NCBI GenBank assembly: GCA_001915545.1
Contig: MNQS01000134.1
Location: 7,663 to 71,662, forward strand
DNA: 64,000 nt
Reading direction: 5' to 3'
From: Bacteroides sp. 43_108
Lineage (GTDB): Bacteria; Bacteroidota; Bacteroidia; Bacteroidales; Bacteroidaceae
The notes below the pieces were generated by a model. The model was not told the DNA's origin, ran no database searches, and saw only the letters and a list, made by a program, of their open reading frames with translations. A program made the translations under genes and the position numbers. Shown piece after piece: positions 56,927 to 64,000 of the stretch (positions are counted from its first letter, which is position 1; every line of letters begins with the position of its first letter).

Positions 56927-59002
56927 TCAAATGCCTTTATTTACAAGCATATAATATACAAGTGCCCAGTCTTGGTCGTTGGCATAAAAGTCGTAGAATT
57001 GGCCTTTTGCACCATTTACAGTTTTAGGATATATATAGGCGCACGATGCTTTACCTTCTTCGAACGGCGTAAACAAGCATAGATTGTTGCGGACAATATT
57101 TTCAGCTCGCTTTTGGTATTCCTTGTTTCCTGTGTTGAGATAGTGATAATGGAACACAGCTGCTGTCAGCGTACTCCAGTAATGCGGGAATGTGTCACCG
57201 AACATTTCCTTTTTGCCGAACCAGTATCCGTCCCAATGTCTAATAGCGATGTCGTTCAAATGATAAGTTGGCTGAAATCCGTTGAAAGCTTCCAGCACAG
57301 GCAGTTGTCGTACGGCCTCATCAAAATATTTCTTTATCCCTGTTTCCTTGTATAACTGTTCGAGGAACAGAATGGCAGGTGCAACAATGCTTTGTTCGTA
57401 GTTCACTTCATGCTTCGGATATTTCAATCCATTGGCTATGAATACGTCTCCGGTCTTTATGAAATCCTTTTTGAGGTCTTCCATTTCTGCATTCATTCCT
57501 GCCTTTTTGAGTGTTTCGAGACCTATGGATACAGGTATGCCTATGGCATAGAAACCGTAACCGAATTGCCGGTACATGGATTTCAATGTGTTGTATCCAT
57601 ACTCAGCGTATTTTTTGTCATTTGTGATATTGTACATGTGGAAATAGAATTCAGCTACCCACATATAATTATATCCTCTATTTCTACCTTTCTTGTCAAC
57701 ACTAGAGAATGTCTTGAAGTCATCTGTCTGAAGCTTATTTCTGATGAAGTCTGCATACCTGATGACTGATTCTTTCAGCACCGGATCATGTGTCAACATA
57801 TATTGCTTGGCCAGCAGAACACCCATTCCTACCCTTTCTGCACCTTCGTCTCGGTCAGGCGGGTTGCAGTTTGGAGTATTGTTTAGATATATATTGTTTG
57901 TCTCATTGTCATATACCATGAATGCCCCATATCTAGGGTCGTTTTTGTCGTTCATCTGCTGTCTGGTTCTGATGAAATCGATTCGTTTTGCAATAAGTGA
58001 ATCAATCTTTTCTACAACCATGCAGTTTACCTGCGTACTTTCTTTCCCGTATTTGAATTCGAATGTACACTCTCCTGTTTTGTCCATGACAGTTTCGGCT
58101 GTCCACTTTCCGTTTTTGAATGCGGACTTTATGATTTGCCCATTTTTTGTTACAGTGCATTTTTCTGTCTCAGGACATCCTTGGAGTTCAACAACGGCTT
58201 TCTCGCCTACTTCGTATACATATCTGTTGCTCGATGCAATGCATTCACCGTATTTTATGAGTTTCTTCTTGAAATCGCTGTTTCCTTTGTGGGAGAACAG
58301 GCGCCAGCTGAATTTATAATTGTTGCCGGGACCTAAAATAAGGTCTGTGATATTGAGTGATATGATGCCTCTGTATTGCGAATTTCCTTTTTCCTGTCCG
58401 CGTTCCCATATTTCATAACTGCCGATTTCTCCACTAGTGAGTGCAAGGCCAAGATGAGGACCTTTTCCTCCCATTCTAAGTGCATTCACGTACGCATCGC
58501 TCTTTCCGTTCCAAATATGTGCGTGTGCTCTTGCATTCAAACACGTCTCGGCGTCTGGATAATTGTCATTGAAAGGAGTGTATATGCCTATGTCGTACAA
58601 TATGGCATTCCCTCCTCCCCTGTTTGTCAATGTATATTCTTCTATCAGGTCACCGTTGTCATATTTACGCGCGACATGAATTTCTATACCGTTTTCTTCG
58701 TAGGTCACATCCATGCCGTCGGCGCTGATATGCTTTGGCTTTTTCCATTCGTGCTTTGACCTTGTGAATTCGCGCGACATGGAGAAATAGCCCAGACCCC
58801 AACCATATTCAGGACCAATCCATTTATATTGCTGTCCGTCGGTACGAACCAGCCAATTCATGTTGGTCTGATCGTTTTCAATCTTTATGGCCTCTATAGC
58901 TCCGGTTGATTTATTGATTTCAGCATTTATTCCCTGTGACATACCGCACATGGAGTTCAGCCACATAATAGTTCCGATGACAAATATATTTGTGCTTTTC
59001 AT
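56927..59002 (-). CDS. Exported carbohydrate-active protein, alpha/alpha-barrel type, specificity unknown
   Basis: A 691-residue protein with a signal peptide (ends near LNSMCGMSQG). The first ~330 residues look like a beta-sandwich domain (AEINKSTGAIEAIKIENDQT) and the rest like an (alpha/alpha)6 barrel, with helices such as GVLLAKQYMLTHDPVLKE, YFHMYNITNDKKYAEYGY and FPHYWSTLTAAVFHYHYLN. This layout is shared by six-hairpin glycosidases and several polysaccharide lyases; I cannot assign a family. Aromatic and acidic residues (HWDGYWFGKKEMFGDTFPHYW) could form a sugar site. It lies near a PL8-type lyase, a hybrid sensor remnant and an AraC gene, which suggests an old polysaccharide-utilisation locus. 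Confidence 0.65.
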   Translation of the reverse strand: MKSTNIFVIGTIMWLNSMCGMSQGINAEINKSTGAIEAIKIENDQTNMNWLVRTDGQQYKWIGPEYGWGLGYFSMSREFTRSKHEWKKPKHISADGMDVTYEENGIEIHVARKYDNGDLIEEYTLTNRGGGNAILYDIGIYTPFNDNYPDAETCLNARAHAHIWNGKSDAYVNALRMGGKGPHLGLALTSGEIGSYEIWERGQEKGNSQYRGIISLNITDLILGPGNNYKFSWRLFSHKGNSDFKKKLIKYGECIASSNRYVYEVGEKAVVELQGCPETEKCTVTKNGQIIKSAFKNGKWTAETVMDKTGECTFEFKYGKESTQVNCMVVEKIDSLIAKRIDFIRTRQQMNDKNDPRYGAFMVYDNETNNIYLNNTPNCNPPDRDEGAERVGMGVLLAKQYMLTHDPVLKESVIRYADFIRNKLQTDDFKTFSSVDKKGRNRGYNYMWVAEFYFHMYNITNDKKYAEYGYNTLKSMYRQFGYGFYAIGIPVSIGLETLKKAGMNAEMEDLKKDFIKTGDVFIANGLKYPKHEVNYEQSIVAPAILFLEQLYKETGIKKYFDEAVRQLPVLEAFNGFQPTYHLNDIAIRHWDGYWFGKKEMFGDTFPHYWSTLTAAVFHYHYLNTGNKEYQKRAENIVRNNLCLFTPFEEGKASCAYIYPKTVNGAKGQFYDFYANDQDWALVYYMLVNKGI

Positions 59003-59167
59003 GTTCTTTATAATTTATGAGCGTATTTGCATAAAATACATACAGGTTTGACTTACACTTTCTGCCTTTATTTGTTAGAGACAAATATATGTGTTGTTGA
59101 CCTCTTAATCAAATAAATATACCTTTTTAGCATATAATTATAGATTATGGAACTATTTTATCTGATT

Positions 59168-59225
59168 TACGAGGGCTCGCATTTTTATTTCTGAGCCCTC
59201 GCATTTTATGTTACAGGCGCTTGGA
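59168..59225. repeat. 22-bp-period repeat, three units
   Basis: Units start at 59171 (GAGGGCTCGCA), 59193 (GAGCCCTCGCA) and 59215 (AGGCGCTTGGA), again 22 bp apart with TTTTTATTTCT-like spacers, in the same direction as the array at 15941-16024. It lies about 165-225 bases upstream of the gene at 56927-59002. Confidence 0.75.
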
Positions 59226-59313
59226 ATTATTCACTTAGCGCAGTGCATTTTGATTTGAAGTGTTCTGTGTTTGTCATTAATCATTGGAATACACAGTTGT
59301 TGAATATAAAAAT

Positions 59314-59362
59314 GTCCTTCCGAAAGCAGAAGTATGATTGGACTCCATGCTTTAGGAAGGAC
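59314..59362 (-). terminator. Terminator after the alpha/beta hydrolase gene
   Basis: A 15-bp stem with one mismatch (59314-59328 with 59348-59362) followed on the minus strand by ATTTTTATA, 26 bases after the stop codon. The rest of 59003-59387 holds only the 22-bp repeats. Confidence 0.8.
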
Positions 59363-59387
59363 AACTTGTAAAGAATTGCGTCAAAAT

Positions 59388-60470
59388 TTAGATCAGGTGT
59401 GATTTAAAGAATTCTTCAATTTTGTCGAACGGTATATATTTCGGATTGTCGTACAGGTCGACATGATTGGCATTCGGTATGATCATCAGCTCCTTGTTGT
59501 CACCTTTCAGCTTTTTGAATGCATCTTCGCTGAAGTAGCGCGAGTGTGCCTTTTCGCCGTGAATAACAAGCACGGCACTTCTGATTTCATCGCTGTAGGA
59601 AAGTATAGGCATGTTTATGAACGACAGGGCTGAAGTCTTGTTCCAACCTCCGTTTGAATTGAGCGAACGTTTGTGGTAACCGCGTTTGGTCTTATAGTAG
59701 CCGTAGTAGTCTTTAAGAAATTGAGGTGCATCGTCAGGAAGTGTGTCTGGGACGCCTCCGGCTAAGGCATATTCGCCGTTTCTTGCATCTTCCGTACGCT
59801 GTTTGTTGAGCTGTTTCTTCAATTCGTATCTGCCGTCAGCATCCATTGAATCGAAATATCCCTTTGCGTTTACACGGCTCATGTCGTACATCGTACATGT
59901 TACGGTCGCTTTGATTCTTGTATCTATGGATGCTGCATTGAGGGCCATGCCTCCCCAACCGCAGATGCCGAGAATGCCTATACGTTCGGTATCTACATCA
60001 TCGCGTAAGGAAAGATAGTCTACAGCTGCGCAGAAATCTTCTGTGTTTATATCCGGTGAAGCCACAAAACGAGGTTGGCCACCGCTTTCGCCTGTATATG
60101 ACGGATCAAATGCTATAGTCAGAAATCCGCGTTCGGCCAAAGCCTGTGCATACAATCCTGACGATTGCTCCTTGACAGCGCCGAACGGTCCGCATACGGC
60201 TACAGCAGTCATTTTGCCACTGGCGTTTTTAGGTATGTATATGTCAGCAACAAGCAGAATCCCGTATCTGTTTCTGAACGTAACCTTGTCATGATTGACC
60301 TTGTCGCTTTGCGGGAATACCTTATCCCATTCTTTTACTAGATTAAGATGCTCATCCATATTCATATTGATGTTTTGATTGTTGTCTCTGACTTGTGCCG
60401 TGCATTCGCTGTATGCAGCCAATGAAATGAGTGCAATACATCCGGCTTTGAACAATTTAATCATAAGCAA
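59388..60470 (-). CDS. Exported alpha/beta hydrolase, dienelactone-hydrolase-like
   Basis: A 360-residue protein with a signal peptide (AGCIALISLAAYSECTAQ; an alternative start is Met-3). The alpha/beta fold is shown by VTFRNRYGILLVADIYIPKN, the oxyanion region AVAVCGPFGAVKEQ, and the nucleophile elbow GICGWGG, in which cysteine stands where most hydrolases have serine, as in dienelactone hydrolases. The acid is probably in VLVIHGEKAHS-like context and the histidine in NANHVDLYDN near the C-terminus. The substrate is unknown; ester groups on polysaccharides are a reasonable guess given the neighbours. An AraC regulator lies upstream on the same strand, 93 bases away. Confidence 0.82.
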   Translation of the reverse strand: MLMIKLFKAGCIALISLAAYSECTAQVRDNNQNINMNMDEHLNLVKEWDKVFPQSDKVNHDKVTFRNRYGILLVADIYIPKNASGKMTAVAVCGPFGAVKEQSSGLYAQALAERGFLTIAFDPSYTGESGGQPRFVASPDINTEDFCAAVDYLSLRDDVDTERIGILGICGWGGMALNAASIDTRIKATVTCTMYDMSRVNAKGYFDSMDADGRYELKKQLNKQRTEDARNGEYALAGGVPDTLPDDAPQFLKDYYGYYKTKRGYHKRSLNSNGGWNKTSALSFINMPILSYSDEIRSAVLVIHGEKAHSRYFSEDAFKKLKGDNKELMIIPNANHVDLYDNPKYIPFDKIEEFFKSHLI

Positions 60471-60563
60471 TATATATTCTGTTGTCTATGTGCAAATATA
60501 GAGGTTGTATATTGTTATGACTTTACTGAACGGCTCAAATGAAATGTCTGAACGGTCCACTTC

Positions 60564-61394
60564 TTATTCTGTTAAAGATGTGGGCGGAACTCCGTATTGT
60601 TTCTTGAATGCTGATGAAAAATGTGATGGATTCTTGAAACCAACTTCACTGTATATGTCTACAATTCTCTTTTTTCCTTCGAGAAGCATCTTGTATGCTT
60701 CGTCAAGGCGTTTGCGCATAAGCCATTTTTCAGGCGACAGCGTACTGACCTTTTTGAAATCGCGTTTGAATGTTGCTAGACTGCGTCCGGTGTATCTGGC
60801 AAGCTCTTCCATGGAGAATTCGTACATATAGTTCTTGTTGAGAAAATCAATAATGTCTATTTTCCACGGTTCGCTGAAGTCGAACAGCATTGTTGCAAAT
60901 TGCGGATTGATGTGCAGCAGTGCCACCAAACCTTCTTGCAGTTTAAGATTCATGAAATCGTCCTGCGGTTTCACTTCCTGATTGAAATATGGTGTCATTG
61001 ATGCAAAAATGCTTGATATTTCTGCTGTTTGCGGCAGTTTTATTACTTTTGGTTCGCTTCTTTTCAGATTCTGCAGTTCTCTGTATCTGCAGTTTTTCAT
61101 GTAAACGTCTCTAAGAAATCTGCGGGTGAAATTCATGTATATACCGCAGTACTGTTCACCGTTTGACGATTTCTTATACATTCTCAAGTGATGGTCGCGA
61201 GGTATGAAAACGCACTCTCCCTTCATCACTTTTATTATTTCTTCGCCGTTCTCTATGACCATTTCTCCTGAGTATACGTAGTTGAGTGCATAGTCTTTTG
61301 CCCTGTGTACGCATAGTCCTTCGTCATCATAAATGAAACTGAAGAAAATATCATCATAATTGAATATTACTTTCATTGACTGGTTGTTTTCCAT
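60564..61394 (-). CDS. AraC-family transcriptional regulator
   Basis: A 276-residue regulator with an N-terminal cupin-like sensing domain (about 20-150; YSGEMVIENGEEIIKVMKGE, CVFIPRDHHLRMYKK) and a C-terminal pair of helix-turn-helix motifs (about 175-272): FSMEELARYTGRSLATFKRDFKK and IVDIYSEVGFKNPSHFSSAFKKQYG. The family usually activates nearby genes on binding a small ligand, so the hydrolase downstream and perhaps the carbohydrate genes are candidate targets. It lies 32 bases after the sensor remnant on the same strand, and may have been part of its transcript. Confidence 0.9.
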   Translation of the reverse strand: MENNQSMKVIFNYDDIFFSFIYDDEGLCVHRAKDYALNYVYSGEMVIENGEEIIKVMKGECVFIPRDHHLRMYKKSSNGEQYCGIYMNFTRRFLRDVYMKNCRYRELQNLKRSEPKVIKLPQTAEISSIFASMTPYFNQEVKPQDDFMNLKLQEGLVALLHINPQFATMLFDFSEPWKIDIIDFLNKNYMYEFSMEELARYTGRSLATFKRDFKKVSTLSPEKWLMRKRLDEAYKMLLEGKKRIVDIYSEVGFKNPSHFSSAFKKQYGVPPTSLTE

Positions 61395-61426
61395 TTCGCA
61401 AGCAATATGTTTATTTTTTCAGAAAC

Positions 61427-62083
61427 TTATTTGTTCTTGTTTTCTGTGCTGGCATAGCTCTTTGGAGGCACATTGTACATCTCCTTGAATTTTCTGGAGA
61501 TATAATCTTTTGTCTTGAATAGTCCTTCATCAGATGTAAACCATTTGTCGCCCTTATGGTCGATAAGCATGCCGTATATTCTCTTTGCAGGCAATGAACA
61601 TATATATTTTAATTTGGATTGCTTGCTGTCCCATTTGTACAGTTTATCAGCGGTTGTAGCCCATATAACTCCCTGGTGTGAATATACAGAGTTGATTTTC
61701 ATCCTTGAAATCATGTGAAACTTTTCAAGATCCAGATCGTATCTTACGAGTCCGTTTTCAGTCCTGAAAAAAATATCGCCGTTAATGTCTGAAGTTATGT
61801 CGGATGCACTGTTGCCTAAAAATAAAGGTGCGGAGTTTTTACGGTATGGTTTGTAGGTTGTAATGTGCATTCCATCATAAATGCTGACTCCTTCTTCTGT
61901 ACCGAACCATATTCGTCCTATGCGGTCCTGATGGATGGATATGACAGCTGGATGTGCAAGTCCGTCCTTGGGGGATAATGTATGGAATATTGTGGCAAAA
62001 CCCAATGTCGGAAACATCATTGCTCCGACGATAAAAAATAGTAATCTGTACATTCTTGTTGAGTTTTTCATATATGGGTTCAA
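61427..62083 (-). pseudogene. Hybrid two-component sensor reduced to its two ends by an internal deletion
   Basis: The 218-residue product starts like a Bacteroidetes hybrid two-component system (HTCS): a signal peptide or anchor (LLFFIVGAMMFPTLGFA) and sensor-propeller blades (VISIHQDRIGRIWFGTEEGVSIYDG, ITSDINGDIFFRTENGLVRYD). Near residue 192 it jumps to DYISRKFKEMYNVPPKSYAS, which is the last segment of an AraC-type helix-turn-helix, the usual C-terminus of an HTCS. The rest of the propeller, the Y_Y_Y domain, membrane segment, kinase, receiver and most of the DNA-binding domain are absent. HTCS proteins are about 1300-1400 residues, so over 1000 are lost, in frame. The product cannot signal or bind DNA. 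The junction is near 61505-61515. Confidence 0.75.
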
Positions 62084-62605
62084 TGTAAGTTCAAACTGTT
62101 TAGTAGTGTTTGCACGATATTTTAATATTCAAATATAATTGTATAAAATGAATTTTAAAAGTTTTTTAATACTATATTGCTGTTGTGACTTTGATGAAAA
62201 CATCTTACCAGCGTGAATTTGTAATATAGTGTTGAATTTTTGTACTATTGTCTTTTGTAAGAGTTTTAACAAGTTGGTTTTCTGTGTATAATGTTAAATA
62301 TATGTGTTGGCACAATAGTGCGAGAAATACAAATAATTTGTAAAATCGGTTTGTTTTTCTTGTGCTAATATTGTAGCGTAGTTAAAACTGTTATGAAAAA
62401 CAAGTATGCATGAATCTCTAATATGTATTGATGATGCTGTAGTTCCCATATTCATCTGTTTGTGTGATATTGGAAACTTGGCTGTTGCTTGAATCTGCAT
62501 AGTTTAATGATTGCCTGGTTGACAGATGTGGTTGAATGCAGTATTTCAGATTCATTTTACTCACACTTAAACAGAACATTTACTAACTGCTAAAATCTAT
62601 ATTTT
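62084..62605. other. AT-rich divergent intergenic region
   Basis: Separates the sensor remnant (minus) from the lyase gene (plus) and should hold promoters for both. TATATTTG on the minus strand (62130-62137) fits a -7 box for the sensor gene without a clear TTG partner. I see no gene, RNA or repeat. Confidence 0.45.
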
Positions 62606-64000
62606 ATGAAGAAAAGTAAACAAAATTGTTTAAACACAAATGTATTTCATTGCATCATAAAAAACAGAAAAATGGGAAAATTTAAAACGGGAATCAGAAA
62701 CTTTTGTGTTCTGGTTTTTGCAGTTGTGTCTTTATGTCATGCATCAGCAACTGAAACACAAACTGTTTTTGATAAAATTATACAGAATGTTGTTAACCAG
62801 CAACTATCTACTGCAGACATCGATTATGAGGACGGTCAGACAAGTCAATATCTTAGTACACTTAGACCTGACGGCTCTTTTCCCGACATTGATTATAAAA
62901 GTACCAGCCAAGTAAGCTGGGCGCCTTATAAGCATCTCAGCAGATTGAGATCAATGGCTATATCTTATATCTCACCTAAAAGTGAGTATTACGGTGATGA
63001 AGCTCTCCACAAAACAATAATAAATATGCTTAATTATTGGTATGATTCAAATCCAAAGAGTACAAATTGGTTTTGGCAGGAAGTATCATGGCCACAGATA
63101 ATGGGTGTTGACCTATGTCTGCTTCGTGTAGGAAAGGACCCCGTGCCTCAAGATTTGGAGAGCAAAATCTTGAAGCGCATGAGAGATATCAGCAAAGGCC
63201 CTGACCAGCCAGGATCTCAAGGTTCGGCAGCAAACAAGATGGACATTGCATTGCAATGGATATATCGTTCTACATTACAGGCTGATAAGGAAACTTTGGA
63301 TTTTTCGGTTGACCAGCTTTACTACCCTCTCAGGTTCAATACCGGAGAAGGCTTGCAAAGCGATTATTCGTATTTGCAGCACGGTCGACAGCTGTATATA
63401 GGTGTTTACGGAGAAGCTGTGCTTGAAGCTGTATTGAATGCTGCATTCTCTCTGACAGGAACAGAGTACGAAAGAGGTGAAGAAATGGGACTGGTATCTG
63501 ATTTTCTGCGTAATGCCTATATCCCTGCTGTTCGTGGACGCCTGATGATGTATAATGCCGTTGGACGAAGCATGGCATGCATAGGAGGTACAAATCGCAC
63601 CAGTTTCCCTTCAATATTGGAAGATATGAAGAAGTTGGATCCGGAGTATTCGGATATATATGATGCCGCAATAAAGCGAGTAAGCGGAAAAGAATCTGCT
63701 TCGTATGGATTGGAACCATATCATAGGCTTTTCTGGAGAGCTGATTATACTTTGCATCAGAGACCTGAATATACAATTGATGTGCGTATGGCCACGATAC
63801 GTACAAAAAGATGTGAAAACGGTAACCAGGAAAACCTTAAAGGCTACTTCTTGACTGAAGGTGGAACATAGATTGTCATGAACGGTGATGAATATCATGA
63901 CATTTATCCTGTTTGGGATTGGAGTCGTATACCAGGAACCACAACACCGGCATTGACAAATGTTCCGCAACCAGCCGCATGGGGACAAAACGGACAGAGC
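62606..64000 (+). pseudogene. Polysaccharide lyase family 8-like lyase with in-frame stop, runs off the window
   Basis: An exported lyase of the chondroitin AC/hyaluronate/xanthan lyase family (PL8), which cleaves uronic-acid polysaccharides by beta-elimination. The signal peptide is best read from the Met at 62672 (MGKFKTGIRNFCVLVFAVVS). The (alpha/alpha) domain has the catalytic Asn in SAANKMDIALQ, His and Tyr nine residues apart in QHGRQLYIGVYGE, and the Arg region YNAVGRSM ... NRTS. The frame is cut by TAG at 63869-63871 after FLTEGGT and continues at once, in frame, with IVMNGDEYHDIYPVWDWSRI, a typical PL8 segment, to the window end. TAG is used as an ordinary stop elsewhere here, so this looks like a nonsense mutation; a sequencing error is the alternative. 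PL8 substrate cannot be decided. Confidence 0.82.

Noticed and set aside
63869-63871. TAG recoded as an amino acid
   Set aside because: Other intact genes in the window end in TAG, so it is a working stop codon.

Overview
The window reads as a chromosomal segment of a Bacteroidales bacterium, most likely Prevotellaceae or a close relative. Signs are Bacteroidetes-type promoters (TTG, about 19-20 bp, TAnnTTTG), a BspA-like leucine-rich-repeat surface protein, a GLPGLI protein, a DUF4923-like protein, outer-membrane beta-barrel receptors with carboxypeptidase-regulatory-like N-termini, secreted proteins with a shared C-terminal sorting-like tail, and a 47-bp type II-C-like CRISPR repeat. Genus is an inference.

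Layout. 1-7.5 kb: end of a UDP-galactopyranose mutase gene, a low-molecular-weight phosphatase, a cytoplasmic GH13 amylase with fabD, and a 1172-residue LRR protein preceded by 84-bp tandem repeats that carry promoters. 7.9-15.8 kb: a housekeeping block on the minus strand (ruvX, def, TPR protein, thrS, infC, rpmI, rplT), then a GC-rich Sel1-like gene. 16.2-19.6 kb: an outer-membrane barrel and GLPGLI pair. 20.2-30.4 kb: an AT-rich defence island with a radical SAM gene and dptF-dptG-dptH, the restriction half of a DNA phosphorothioation system, without the dndBCDE modification genes. The radical SAM gene and dptH are each broken by one base in a homopolymer. The island ends in an orphan type II-C-like CRISPR array with a candidate tracrRNA but no cas genes.

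30.5-36 kb: a UvrD/PcrA helicase, nspC, a five-tRNA cluster (three identical Gly-GCC, Leu-CAG, Leu-GAG), and a 1.3-kb gene-free stretch with MITE-like elements. 36-46 kb: a metal P1B-ATPase with a Fur-family regulator, a hotdog thioesterase, a double-domain GH43, a PatB-like C-S lyase, a HAD phosphatase and a second outer-membrane barrel. 46.7-53.2 kb: an isoleucine-valine operon, ilvD-ilvB-ilvN-acyl-ACP thioesterase-ilvC, preceded by a promoter, a 30-codon leader peptide rich in Ile/Leu/Val, and an attenuator. 53.5-54 kb: tRNA-Ser and a structured small RNA that resembles 6S RNA.

54-64 kb: a DUF4923-like protein, an M6-type secreted metalloprotease and a decaying polysaccharide-utilisation neighbourhood: an alpha/alpha-barrel carbohydrate-active protein, an alpha/beta hydrolase, an AraC regulator, a hybrid two-component sensor reduced to its two ends by an internal deletion, and a PL8-type lyase interrupted by an in-frame TAG.

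The most interesting signals are the radical SAM plus dptFGH cassette with its two homopolymer frameshifts, the cas-less CRISPR array whose repeats carry promoters and which abuts a tracrRNA-like sequence, the ilv leader/attenuator, and a 22-bp-period repeat found upstream of two unrelated genes 43 kb apart.
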